From the NCBI GenBank assembly GCA_945870105.1, contig CAMBRL010000006.1:1-54767 (forward strand): a DNA stretch of 54,767 nt, written 5' to 3'. Made by a program: the position numbers and the translations under genes. This document shows, in pieces, positions 18,059-26,405 of this stretch (within the stretch, counting starts at the first letter, position 1; each line of letters begins with the position of its first letter). The stretch comes from Chitinophaga pinensis (lineage in GTDB: Bacteria > Bacteroidota > Bacteroidia > SXHM01). The notes beneath the pieces were generated by a model, which saw only the letters and a list, made by a program, of their open reading frames with translations, had not been told where the DNA came from and ran no database searches.

Positions 18059-18634
18059 ATGAAAACCATCAAACCTTTTTTCAGGGTAGTGTTATTGCTA
18101 TGTGCTGTTGCAATGGTTGCCTCTCTCAAATTTCCAGTATGGAAAATTATTCTTGAAGCGCCTCAATACCCTGAAGGGCTAAAAATGGAAATTTGGTCAA
18201 ACAAAATTGCTGGGGATGTTGATAAAATAAATGGGTTAAACCATTACATTGGAATGGGTGTTATTTTGGATGAAAATTTTCCTGAATTAAAAATTATACC
18301 TTACTGTGTAGTAATAATGGGGATATTGGGTTTATTGGTAGCTGCCACAGGAAAAAGATGGGCATTATGGATCTTTGTTATTTATCAATTTGTTTTTGGT
18401 GTCTGGGGGATGTATCGTTTCTGGTATTGGGAATACGAATACGGACACAATCTTGACCCGCATGCTGCCATAAAAATTGAGGGTATGGCCTATCAACCTC
18501 CACTATTAGGTTGGAAGCAACTACTAAATTTTGTTGCAGGCTCATTCCCTGATATTGGTGGTTTACTTGTAATTATTCCATCGGTTATTATAGTCTTAAT
18601 ATTGCTTTACGAGCAATTCTTCAGAAAAAACTAA
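18059..18634 (+). CDS. Integral membrane protein of the nos cluster, function unknown
   Basis: A 191-aa protein with about four transmembrane segments (near 9-24, 82-97, 104-120 and 160-186). Between the first two lies an extracytoplasmic loop with LEAPQYPEGL, KINGLNHYIGM and several His/Glu residues that could bind metal; a second loop has GHNLDPHAAIKIEGM. It lies between nosZ and nosL. I believe similar membrane proteins accompany clade II nosZ in other Bacteroidota, but I cannot give an established name. Copper delivery or electron transfer to NosZ are guesses from position. Confidence 0.75.
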   Translation: MKTIKPFFRVVLLLCAVAMVASLKFPVWKIILEAPQYPEGLKMEIWSNKIAGDVDKINGLNHYIGMGVILDENFPELKIIPYCVVIMGILGLLVAATGKRWALWIFVIYQFVFGVWGMYRFWYWEYEYGHNLDPHAAIKIEGMAYQPPLLGWKQLLNFVAGSFPDIGGLLVIIPSVIIVLILLYEQFFRKN

Positions 18635-18661
18635 TTATCTTACCAACCTAATTCATCAATC

Positions 18662-19093
18662 ATGGGTAAGAATATTGCGTTCATTTCAGTTGTATGTATA
18701 TTTATTGTTTCGTGTTCTACCGAGCCGCAACCCATTAACTTTGGAAAAGATTTATGTGCACATTGCAGCATGACCATCATGGATAAAAAATTCGGAGCTG
18801 AAATGGTAAACTCAAAAGGCAAGGCTATAAAGTTTGATTCCGGTGAATGTATGGTTGGATATATCAACTCTGAAAATAAATTTGAAGCTGCTCAATACCT
18901 CATCGTAGATTACAAATCAGAAGGAGAACTGATAAATGCATCAGAAGCATTTTACCTGCATGGCGGAAGTGTTGTAAGTCCAATGGGAGGTAACCTTGCT
19001 GCATTTAAAACCAAAGCAGATGCAGAAAAACTAAATACAGAATTTGGCGCTGAACTTATTTTGTGGAACGATTTAAAAAAGATTAACTTTTGA
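18662..19093 (+). CDS. nosL: Copper chaperone lipoprotein NosL
   Basis: A 143-aa lipoprotein that delivers copper for assembly of the NosZ centres. The lipobox is IVSC (Cys18) and the mature start has the NosL metal motif Cys32-Ala-His-Cys35-Ser-Met37. FDSGECMVGYI and FYLHGGSVVSPMGGN are further family motifs. Its stop codon overlaps the TTG start of nosD, so the two are translationally coupled. Confidence 0.95.
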   Translation: MGKNIAFISVVCIFIVSCSTEPQPINFGKDLCAHCSMTIMDKKFGAEMVNSKGKAIKFDSGECMVGYINSENKFEAAQYLIVDYKSEGELINASEAFYLHGGSVVSPMGGNLAAFKTKADAEKLNTEFGAELILWNDLKKINF

Positions 19094-20328
19094 AACCACT
19101 TGCATTATCTTGCTTCCTGCTTCTTGTTTACTGCTTCTTTTCCGAAGCAAAAACCATTATTGTTTGTAAGGATTGCAAAGTAACACAACTAACAACTGCG
19201 CTTGATTTAGCCGCTGATTACGACACCATTCTTTTAAAAAAAGGAACTTATGTTTCAGTAAACACTGAAATAAAAAAGCAAGTTGTTATTATTGGTGAGA
19301 ACTATCCGGTAATTGACGGACAGGAGAAAGATGAAGTGCTGGTAGTAAAAGCAGATAACGTTACGCTTTCGGGTTTATGGATAAAGAACTCAAAGCGCGG
19401 AAGCATGAAAGATTATGCAGGAATAAGAGTAGTTGATTCGCGCAACGTGAAAATAATTAACTGCAAACTGGAGAATACTTTTTTCGGAATATATCTTGCA
19501 AATTCAAAGAACTGCCTGATAAGCGGCAACCACCTCAAAGGTGCTAACTACGGCAAGAGCGATACCGGAAACGGTGTTCAGTTATGGAAATGCGACAGTA
19601 TAAAAATTGAGAACAACCACATGGAAGGACACCGTGATGGTATCTATTTTGAGTTTGCGCATTTTTGTTTGATTGAAAAGAACCTTTGCGAAAAAAATTT
19701 CCGCTATGGTTTGCACTTCATGTTTTCGGACAGTGATGTATACCGTGAAAATATTTTTCAGAATAACGGAACAGGTGTGGCGGTGATGTACACCAAAAAC
19801 GTTGAAATGTATGACAACATTTTTCAGAATAATTGGGGTGATGCGGCTTACGGATTGCTTCTAAAAGATATCAGCAACAGCATTATTGAAGGAAATACTT
19901 TTACCAACAACACGGTTGGAGTAACGATGGAAGGATCAAACAATATTACATTTTCAAAAAATAATTTAGCCTCCAACGGCTATGCATTGAAGGTGATGGC
20001 CAACTGCATCCGTGATACATTTATGTATAATAACTTTACCGCAAACACCTTTGATGCCGCAACAAATGGTGAACTGCGCGAAAACAGTTTTAAATATAAT
20101 TACTGGGATAAATACGAGGGCTATGATTTGAACCGTGATAAAATCGGTGATATTCCCTTTCGTCCGGTAAGCCTTTATTCTATGATAATTGAACAGATGC
20201 CTTATGCTGTTATGTTGCTGAGAAGTTTTACCATGGAAATACTGAACCGCGCTGAAAAAAGTATCCCGGGAATTGTTCCGGAAACATTTCAGGATTATGC
20301 ACCCCTGATGAAACCAAATGCTTTATGA
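19090..20328 (+). CDS. nosD: Periplasmic copper-maturation protein NosD
   Basis: A 412-aa secreted right-handed parallel beta-helix protein needed for CuZ assembly with NosF and NosY. The signal peptide is hydrophobic (LALSCFLLLVYCFF). CASH-type repeats run from about residue 90 to 330, for example NNHMEGHRDGIYFEF, NGTGVAVMYT and NTVGVTMEGSNN. The start is a TTG at 19090 within the nosL stop (TTGA); no ATG lies near, and this start gives a proper signal peptide. It overlaps nosF by four bases (ATGA). Confidence 0.95.
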   Translation: MKPLALSCFLLLVYCFFSEAKTIIVCKDCKVTQLTTALDLAADYDTILLKKGTYVSVNTEIKKQVVIIGENYPVIDGQEKDEVLVVKADNVTLSGLWIKNSKRGSMKDYAGIRVVDSRNVKIINCKLENTFFGIYLANSKNCLISGNHLKGANYGKSDTGNGVQLWKCDSIKIENNHMEGHRDGIYFEFAHFCLIEKNLCEKNFRYGLHFMFSDSDVYRENIFQNNGTGVAVMYTKNVEMYDNIFQNNWGDAAYGLLLKDISNSIIEGNTFTNNTVGVTMEGSNNITFSKNNLASNGYALKVMANCIRDTFMYNNFTANTFDAATNGELRENSFKYNYWDKYEGYDLNRDKIGDIPFRPVSLYSMIIEQMPYAVMLLRSFTMEILNRAEKSIPGIVPETFQDYAPLMKPNAL

Positions 20329-21038
20329 TACGCATTGAACAGATAGAAAAAAGCTTTGGCAAACTGCATGTTCTGAAAGGGATTGATGTGGAATTTAAAG
20401 CAGGGCAGGTTGTTAGCGTTATCGGCCACAACGGCTCGGGAAAAACCACACTTATCAAATGTATTCTTGGAATGGTGGTGGCTGATAAAGGCAACATTTA
20501 TGTTGACGAAAAAAACATTGAAGGTGACTTCCGTTATCGCGAGAACATTGGCTATATGCCGCAAATAGGGCATTATCCTGAGAACATGAAGATTGGTCAG
20601 ATTTTCAGAATGATGAAAGACCTGCGAAAAAATGCTGATACGCTGGACGAAAGTTTAATGGAAGAATACAAACTTTCAGAACTTTTTGAAAAACCTATGC
20701 ATGCACTTTCAGGAGGAACAACACAGAAAGTAAGCGCATCACTGGCATTTCTATTTAATCCAAAAGTATTAATACTAGATGAGCCTACAGCAGGACTTGA
20801 CCCCTTAGCTTCTGAAATTTTAAAAGCAAAAATTGTGGAAGCAAAAAAGAAAGGAAAGCTTGTTATCATTACATCGCACATAATGAGTGAGGTGGAAGAA
20901 ATGGCAGACACCGTGATGTATTTGTATGAAGGGAAAGTGAATTTCTACAATTCAATTACTGAACTGAAACAACAGACAGGTGAAGAAAAAGTGGGGAAAG
21001 CAATTGCTAAAATCATGAAAGAATCAGCGCATGTTTAA
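20325..21038 (+). CDS. nosF: ABC transporter ATPase NosF
   Basis: Cytoplasmic ATPase of the NosDFY complex that drives copper-site maturation of NosZ. The 237 aa include Walker A GHNGSGKTT (34-42), signature LSGGTTQKVS, Walker B VLILDEPTAGLDP and the switch His in IITSH. It overlaps nosD by 4 nt and nosY by 8 nt, which fits tightly coupled synthesis of the complex. Confidence 0.95.
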   Translation: MIRIEQIEKSFGKLHVLKGIDVEFKAGQVVSVIGHNGSGKTTLIKCILGMVVADKGNIYVDEKNIEGDFRYRENIGYMPQIGHYPENMKIGQIFRMMKDLRKNADTLDESLMEEYKLSELFEKPMHALSGGTTQKVSASLAFLFNPKVLILDEPTAGLDPLASEILKAKIVEAKKKGKLVIITSHIMSEVEEMADTVMYLYEGKVNFYNSITELKQQTGEEKVGKAIAKIMKESAHV

Positions 21039-21798
21039 GATAGCCAAATATGTGATGTATGATATTTTGCGCAGCAAGGTATTGATTGCTTATTCATTGT
21101 TTCTGCTCTTGGTTTCATTCAGCCTCTTCAGCATGGAAGAGAACAGCTCTAAGAGTTTAATCAGCCTGATGAGTGTAGTGATGATTATTGTTCCTCTGGT
21201 AAGTATTATTTTCTCCACAACATATTTTTATAATGCCTATCAGTTTATAGAATTATTAGTGGCGCAACCTATAAACCGTAGTTCTATTTTGCTGGGTGAA
21301 TTTATAGGCGTTTCCGTTTCATTACTTCTTGCTTTGTTTACAGGCGTTGGTATTCCTGTTTTAATTTATGCTCCTGACTCAACCGGATTAGTATTAATGA
21401 TTTCAGGTTTTGCACTGACGCTATCGTTTATTTCACTCGCATTTTTTTCATCGGTTGCCATGCGCGACAAAGCAAAAGGCATTGGCATGTCGCTGATGCT
21501 GTGGTTTTATTTTTCGGTGATTTATGACGGGCTTGTTTTGGGTATTCTTTTTTCATTTAATGAATATCCACTCGAGAAAGCGGTGATTGCTTTAGCATCC
21601 TTAAACCCGATTGATCTAGGTAGAATTATTATTCTGATGAAGATGGATATTTCTGCTCTGATGGGGCTGACAGGTGCTGTATATAAACAGTTCTTCGGAA
21701 GCAGTTTTGGCATCATTTACAGTCTTTCCATCATGTTGATGTGGATTATTACACCGCTTTTGATTGCATTGCGTATTTTCAAGAAAAAGAACTTATAG
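21031..21798 (+). CDS. nosY: ABC transporter permease NosY
   Basis: A 255-aa membrane protein with about six transmembrane segments, the permease partner of NosF and the anchor for periplasmic NosD. Typical features are the N-terminal VMYDILRSKVLIAYSLFLLL helix and the RDKAKGIGMSLMLWF loop. It is the last gene of the nos operon; only a weak hairpin (21803-21815) follows. Confidence 0.93.
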   Translation: MFKIAKYVMYDILRSKVLIAYSLFLLLVSFSLFSMEENSSKSLISLMSVVMIIVPLVSIIFSTTYFYNAYQFIELLVAQPINRSSILLGEFIGVSVSLLLALFTGVGIPVLIYAPDSTGLVLMISGFALTLSFISLAFFSSVAMRDKAKGIGMSLMLWFYFSVIYDGLVLGILFSFNEYPLEKAVIALASLNPIDLGRIIILMKMDISALMGLTGAVYKQFFGSSFGIIYSLSIMLMWIITPLLIALRIFKKKNL

Positions 21799-22096
21799 CA
21801 TTCTGCAGCATGCAGTTATAGGTCATAAGAGCGCTAACCTCTTCCATTTCCTGATTAAAATAATTGTTAAATCTGAAGCTGTCATTTGGAAGGAATCCAA
21901 CAAAACCTTAGTTTTGTAAAAAAATTAATTCGATAGATGAATAAGGTGATTAGAGTTCATTTTCTACCTCCTTTATTATGTATTTGAATCGTTCGGATTG
22001 ATTAGATGGGCGCAAGATGTGCCAAAATGAAAGGCATAGCCTGCTTATAAGCAAAAAGCAATGCTTATAAGCAACTAAATGAAAATATGATTTGTA
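21799..22096. other. Noncoding gap between nosY and the unknown gene
   Basis: No gene is seen in these 298 bp. They hold a weak CTGCA/TGCAG hairpin at 21803-21815 and two tandem 12-bp palindromes near 22042-22073. Base composition is AT-rich, like the following gene. Confidence 0.5.
22042..22073. repeat. Two tandem copies of the palindrome TGCTTATAAGCA
   Basis: Perfect copies at 22042-22053 and 22062-22073 are separated by eight bases (AAAAGCAA). Together they could form a 12-bp stem, or each could be a dimeric protein site one DNA turn-pair (20 bp) apart. They lie just after the 3' end of the minus-strand gene at 22097. Confidence 0.6.
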
Positions 22097-23242
22097 CTAA
22101 ACCTTTCGTGTATCTGTTTTTTCTGATTGAAAAACAGGATCTAATGAGTAATCAAGCTCATTGGGGAAGGCTTTGTCACTTTTTACCTTGTAAAGGTTGG
22201 TTCTATAGCGATTGAAGTCAACCTTGATAGTTTGAATAGACTTATTTTCAAACTCTTCATAAAAATGTCCTTTTAAGAACGTTGCATATTCATCTAAACT
22301 TTTTTGAGATTTTTGACTAAAACCATCATCAAAATCCAAATAGAAAACGTGAAAGAAAATTTCCAGAAATGGTGTACTAATATTAACATCAAATTTTGGC
22401 TTTTCTTTAATGTCTTTAGGTATTCCGAAATGCATTATTATCCATTCAACTGCTTCATTATTTAAAAATGGCTTACCTGTTTTAGGATTGTTTTTTCGTA
22501 ATAAATTAAAATAATTACTAATTTTATTTTTGGGACATTTCGGATTTATTGTAGGGAAAAGAGTGAAGTTTATATTTCCATCATTATTGTCATTTTCAAT
22601 ATTCGCTGTCGTTTCAAGCCCTTGTTCTTTATTATTCCTATCAGCCGATAAACCATAGTAACGATAAGATTCATAAGCATCTTGACCTATTTTTTGATAC
22701 TCTGTATTTAGCCATCCTATTATTGGGCTTATTTTTTGCTTAAAACTAATAGGAAACGATTTGTCTAATTGAAAGATAACAAAATGTTCTATTAATGCAT
22801 AAAATTCAAACTTTGCATTAAAAGCTTTTTCATATTCAAGAAGCTGATAATCGAGAAAAAAGGAGATTTTGTAGTCCTCTAAATGAATAATGTGTTCAGC
22901 TAAGAATGTAGAAAATCCACTTACGTTTGGCATTGCTATTATAAATGAACCTTGATCTAAATATTCATTAAACGGCTTCTGTGTTTTTAGTGCCAAGTTA
23001 ATACCTTCGGCTACTAATCTCATTCTAAACTCTGCATCAATCAACCATTTCCTTTTTGAATAATAGTCAAGATTGGATGTGTTAATTAACTTGATTAGTT
23101 TATAATAATTATACTCAAGGCGAATCTCATAAGGCTTAACAGTTCCGTTAACCCTGTAATCTATTCCACTTATAGGGCCAAGCATTCCGGGCGGAATACT
23201 CTTAAACATTTCTTCAGCTGATATAAGTGGTGTAAAATTCAT
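22097..23242 (-). CDS. Hypothetical protein beside tRNA-Ala
   Basis: I do not recognise this 381-aa protein. It has no signal peptide or membrane segment. Residues about 60-200 are helical and aromatic-rich, a Asn/Asp-rich linker (NIENDNNDGN) follows, then a second helical domain that begins PKNKISNYFNLLRKNNPKTG and ends near FNRYRTNLYKVKSDK. Codon use is more AT-rich than in the neighbouring genes, and the gene lies 72 bp downstream of a tRNA gene on the same strand, both mild hints of acquisition. No integrase or second tRNA end is visible. The ATG at 23242 follows directly after the tRNA terminator region. Confidence 0.6.
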   Translation of the reverse strand: MNFTPLISAEEMFKSIPPGMLGPISGIDYRVNGTVKPYEIRLEYNYYKLIKLINTSNLDYYSKRKWLIDAEFRMRLVAEGINLALKTQKPFNEYLDQGSFIIAMPNVSGFSTFLAEHIIHLEDYKISFFLDYQLLEYEKAFNAKFEFYALIEHFVIFQLDKSFPISFKQKISPIIGWLNTEYQKIGQDAYESYRYYGLSADRNNKEQGLETTANIENDNNDGNINFTLFPTINPKCPKNKISNYFNLLRKNNPKTGKPFLNNEAVEWIIMHFGIPKDIKEKPKFDVNISTPFLEIFFHVFYLDFDDGFSQKSQKSLDEYATFLKGHFYEEFENKSIQTIKVDFNRYRTNLYKVKSDKAFPNELDYSLDPVFQSEKTDTRKV

Positions 23243-23272
23243 TTAGTATTGCAAATTGTATGTAAATAGAAA

Positions 23273-23291
23273 GGCGAGCTATTAACTCGCC
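23273..23291 (-). terminator. Probable terminator of tRNA-Ala
   Basis: GGCGAG (23273-23278) and CTCGCC (23286-23291) form a 6-bp GC-rich stem with a 7-nt loop. On the minus strand it lies 22 bases after the tRNA 3' end and is followed by TTTCTATTT. Confidence 0.65.
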
Positions 23292-23313
23292 CCTCTACTT
23301 TCCTTTGTCTGAT

Positions 23314-23390
23314 TGGTGGAGAATATCGGAGTCGAACCGATGACCTCTTGCATGCCATGCAAACGCTCTAGCCAGCTGAGCTAATCCCCC
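23314..23390 (-). tRNA. tRNA-Ala (anticodon GGC)
   Basis: Read on the minus strand the 77 nt fold as a full cloverleaf: acceptor GGGGGAT with ATTCTCC, D-stem GCTC/GAGC, anticodon stem TTTGC/GCAAG with loop ATGGCAT (anticodon GGC), T-stem ATCGG/CCGAT with TTCGACT, and an encoded CCA. It reads GCC/GCU alanine codons. It has its own -7 element upstream. Confidence 0.96.
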
Positions 23391-23400
23391 ATGAGGGCGG

Positions 23401-23408
23401 CAAAAGTA
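23401..23408 (-). promoter_or_regulatory. -7 promoter element of tRNA-Ala
   Basis: TACTTTTG on the minus strand is an exact TAnnTTTG match ending 11 bases before the mature 5' end of the tRNA, which predicts a very short 5' leader. Confidence 0.65.
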
Positions 23409-23416
23409 AAAATCTT

Positions 23417-24403
23417 TCAGGGATTAGAAATAACGGGCTGTTTTATTAACCCAAAATCTTTTGCAACCCACCAGGTGGAATGAAAGTTTACATCCTTGCC
23501 AAACATACCCAGCTTTCCGCCCTCATCCTCTTTATCACCCGGGTTAAGGGCAAGAGCATGTCCAATATCTTTTAATATATAAAACACCACTACTTCTTTG
23601 TTCTCAGCATCATTATAAGCCAACCGTGTTATATCGGGGTTCTTATTAAACGGACGTTCTTTTTTCTCAGGCTTTACATCGGTTTTATGCACAGCAGTCC
23701 ATTGCTGCACCAGTTCATAAGCGTTGCGAATAAAAACTACAAAATCCTTTCTGCCATGCACTACAATCATACGGGGGTACTTTCCAGTGTATTCAGGATT
23801 TTGCTTAAACACACGCTTAGCCCATTTCTCAGGCGATTTATTGGGTGGTAACCAGAAAGCAAACATGGCCTCAAACGGGTTACGCGCTACTTTGTAAGGC
23901 GCTCCCGCAAAAATGGCACCTGCATTAACATCCTCAGGATAACAAGCCATCAGCGCTACTGCCATAGCCGCCCCTGCCGATAAACCCGAAACAAAAACCC
24001 TTGTCGGATCGGTGTTGAAATTCCCGTTCATGTAATCAATCATCTCTTTAATGGAATGCACCTCACCGCTGCCACGGGTAATGTCCTTTTTCTTAAACCA
24101 ATTAAAACAACCCGAAGTGTTGTTAGTATATTTCTGTTGCGGATACACTACTATAAAGCCATTGATATCTGCCAGCTTATTCCAGCCTGCAAGTTCCGAA
24201 ACACTTTCGGCATTTTGCAGGCAACCGTGCAATACAAAAACAACAGGCGCTTTCAGGCTGTCCACAAGATTTTTGGGCTTATAATAATACAACTTCAGAT
24301 TGCCGGGGTTAGACCCGAAGTTTTCAATTTCAGTAATGTCAAGAGCAAAAGAGCTAAGCGAAAAAAGAAGTGCTGAAAAAAGAGAGACAAGGAATTTTAA
24401 CAT
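23417..24403 (-). CDS. Secreted PHB-depolymerase-family esterase
   Basis: An alpha/beta hydrolase of the LpqC/PHB depolymerase family, 328 aa from ATG 24403. It has a Sec signal peptide (FLVSLFSALLFSLSSFA), the oxyanion region VVFVLHGCLQ, nucleophile motif GLSAGAAM, and a likely catalytic His in KDIGHALAL. Such enzymes cut feruloyl, acetyl or polyester esters; the substrate is not clear. The frame is open 20 codons upstream, but only ATG 24403 gives a clean signal peptide. Confidence 0.88.
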   Translation of the reverse strand: MLKFLVSLFSALLFSLSSFALDITEIENFGSNPGNLKLYYYKPKNLVDSLKAPVVFVLHGCLQNAESVSELAGWNKLADINGFIVVYPQQKYTNNTSGCFNWFKKKDITRGSGEVHSIKEMIDYMNGNFNTDPTRVFVSGLSAGAAMAVALMACYPEDVNAGAIFAGAPYKVARNPFEAMFAFWLPPNKSPEKWAKRVFKQNPEYTGKYPRMIVVHGRKDFVVFIRNAYELVQQWTAVHKTDVKPEKKERPFNKNPDITRLAYNDAENKEVVVFYILKDIGHALALNPGDKEDEGGKLGMFGKDVNFHSTWWVAKDFGLIKQPVISNP

Positions 24404-24499
24404 CGACCCAAAGGTGAAAAAAATCTGCTCGTAAATAAATAAGATGAAACATTCAACAGCCAAACTCTGTTAAAGCCCCTTCGGATAAGACCAACAACC

Positions 24500-25324
24500 A
24501 TGAATCGCGAAGATTTATTTTACCATATCAAGCAAAAGAAGTCCTTTCTGTGCGTAGGACTGGATACTGATATTGCAAAAATTCCGCTGCATCTGCTGGA
24601 TTTTCACGATCCGGTTTATGAATTTAATAAGCAGATTATTAAAGCTACGCATGACCTATGTGTGGCCTATAAACCCAACATCGCATTTTATGAATCGCGT
24701 GGTTCTGAAAGTTGGCTAAGTCTGGAAAAAACAATGAATGAAATTCCTCCGGGAATTTTTAAAATAGCCGATGCTAAACGCGGAGATATAGGCAACACCA
24801 CCCAAATGTATGCCCGGGCTTTCTTTGACCAACTGGATTTTGACTCCATCACCGTTTCGCCTTACATGGGCGAAGATTCAGTTAAGCCATATCTGGATTA
24901 TAAAAACCGTTGGGTAATTGTTTTGGCAGTTACTTCCAACATGGGCGCTTTTGATTTTCAGTTTCTGCCCATTGCCGATACAAACGAAAAAGTTTACGAA
25001 AAAATTATCACCACCTCACGCAACTGGGGCACTACCGATAACATGATGTATGTGGTAGGCGCTACCAAAGCCAATATGCTGGTGCATATACGCGAAATTA
25101 TTCCCGATCACTTTCTGTTGGTTCCCGGTGTTGGCGCACAAGGCGGAAACCTTGAAGAAGTTGCCAAATATGGTTTCAATGACCACTGCGGATTGCTTGT
25201 CAACTCCTCGCGAGGCATTATCTATGCTTCCAGTGGACCTGATTTTGCCGAAGCTGCACGCGAAGAAGCAAAGAAAATACAGAAAGAAATGAAAGTGCTG
25301 CTTGAACGTGCAGAACTTATTTAA
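24500..25324 (+). CDS. pyrF: Orotidine 5'-phosphate decarboxylase
   Basis: Last step of UMP synthesis: decarboxylates OMP. The 274-aa protein is the long (subfamily 2) form common in Bacteroidota. It starts FLCVGLDTD and has the catalytic Asp-x-Lys region in [10 protein letters not shown], the phosphate loop VPGVGAQGG and [10 protein letters not shown]. Its stop overlaps the ATG of the DinB gene (TAATG), so the two are co-translated. Confidence 0.96.
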   Translation: MNREDLFYHIKQKKSFLCVGLDTDIAKIPLHLLDFHDPVYEFNKQIIKATHDLCVAYKPNIAFYESRGSESWLSLEKTMNEIPPGIFKIADAKRGDIGNTTQMYARAFFDQLDFDSITVSPYMGEDSVKPYLDYKNRWVIVLAVTSNMGAFDFQFLPIADTNEKVYEKIITTSRNWGTTDNMMYVVGATKANMLVHIREIIPDHFLLVPGVGAQGGNLEEVAKYGFNDHCGLLVNSSRGIIYASSGPDFAEAAREEAKKIQKEMKVLLERAELI

Positions 25325-25830
25325 TGGAAATTACAACCATTGCTCCTTTTCTTGATTACTATGAAAAGCTGCGCGGGCGCACACTCACTATCATTAAAGA
25401 AGTTCCTCCCGAACACATCGAGTGGACCTACAAACAGGGTAAGTTCTCCATAGGTGATTTAATCCGTCACCTTGCTACCATAGAACGATACATGTATGGC
25501 GAAACTGTTTCAGGCAGACCAAGCGCTTATCCCGGTTGCGGAAAAGAATTAGCAGAAGGTTATGAAAATACAGTTGCATATATGAACCGCCTGCATGTCG
25601 AATCAATGGAATTGTTTGCAAAACTTACAGACGAAGATTTGCAGAAAAAATGTTTAACGCCTGCGGGAACACCTATCACCACTTGGAAATGGTTGCGTGC
25701 GATGTGTGAACATGAAATTCATCACCGCGGTCAAATCTTTATTTACCTGGGAATGCTGGACATAAAAAATCCTGCACTCTACGGATTAACTGCCGAAGAA
25801 GTGCAGGAAAGAAGTAAAGCCTTGAAATAA
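25324..25830 (+). CDS. DinB-family protein
   Basis: A 168-aa four-helix protein of the DinB/YfiT superfamily, with the metal-binding histidines in LIRHLATIERYMYG and HEIHHRGQIFIYLGML. Members are putative metal-dependent hydrolases or thiol transferases (bacillithiol-related in other phyla); no specific function is implied here. It overlaps pyrF by one base and ends directly against the convergent tpx stop. Confidence 0.88.
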   Translation: MEITTIAPFLDYYEKLRGRTLTIIKEVPPEHIEWTYKQGKFSIGDLIRHLATIERYMYGETVSGRPSAYPGCGKELAEGYENTVAYMNRLHVESMELFAKLTDEDLQKKCLTPAGTPITTWKWLRAMCEHEIHHRGQIFIYLGMLDIKNPALYGLTAEEVQERSKALK

Positions 25831-26343
25831 TTATTTCAGCAACTCATCAACAGCAGCCAGAACTTCATCATAGTTAGGCTCAGTTGAAATTTCAGGAACC
25901 AATTGCACATAGCGAATAACGTTTGCTTTATCTACTACAAAAACTGCACGGGCGCTTAATCCTTTCATTCCTCCTGTAACAATTTCGGTTTTGTATTCAT
26001 TGCAAAAATCATTATAGCGGTAATCTGAAAGAGCCACTACATTTTTTATTCCCTCGGTTTCGCAAAATCTGCGTTGTGCAAAAGGCAAGTCTTTTGAAAC
26101 CACTATTCCAATAACGCCTTCTTTCTTTTCAAGTTTTTTATTAAACGTTCTTGTTTCTGTTGCGCACACACCGGTATCTAAACTCGGAACACCGATTATA
26201 ACTTTGACTTTGTCTTCAAAGTCATACAAACTTATCTCGCTCAGGTCGGTTTTTACTGCTGTAAAATCTTCAGCCTTTGCTCCTACTTTAGGTAAAGCAC
26301 CTTTCAGTTGAACTTCTTTTCCTTTTAATGTTACTGTTGCCAT
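25831..26343 (-). CDS. tpx: Thiol peroxidase (atypical 2-Cys peroxiredoxin)
   Basis: Reduces hydrogen peroxide and alkyl hydroperoxides with electrons from thioredoxin. The 170 aa include the peroxidatic Cys60 (DTGVCATETRTFN) and the resolving Cys94 (QRRFCETEG), the spacing of E. coli Tpx. Its -7 element TAGTTTTG lies about 45 bp upstream, and its end abuts the DinB gene. Confidence 0.96.
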   Translation of the reverse strand: MATVTLKGKEVQLKGALPKVGAKAEDFTAVKTDLSEISLYDFEDKVKVIIGVPSLDTGVCATETRTFNKKLEKKEGVIGIVVSKDLPFAQRRFCETEGIKNVVALSDYRYNDFCNEYKTEIVTGGMKGLSARAVFVVDKANVIRYVQLVPEISTEPNYDEVLAAVDELLK

Positions 26344-26385
26344 AAATAAGTTTTATAAATTTATCTTTGATTATGTTTAAGGCTG

Positions 26386-26393
26386 CAAAACTA
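26386..26393 (-). promoter_or_regulatory. -7 promoter element of tpx
   Basis: TAGTTTTG on the minus strand matches TAnnTTTG and predicts a leader of about 35-38 bases before the tpx ATG. Confidence 0.55.
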
Positions 26394-26405
26394 AAATAAA
26401 ACCAA

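Noticed and set aside
22042-22073. A possible short CRISPR-like array
   Set aside because: Only two 12-bp palindromes with an 8-bp spacer, no further units, and no cas genes in the window.
22097-23390. A genomic island integrated at tRNA-Ala
   Set aside because: I found no integrase and no second copy of the tRNA 3' end in the window.
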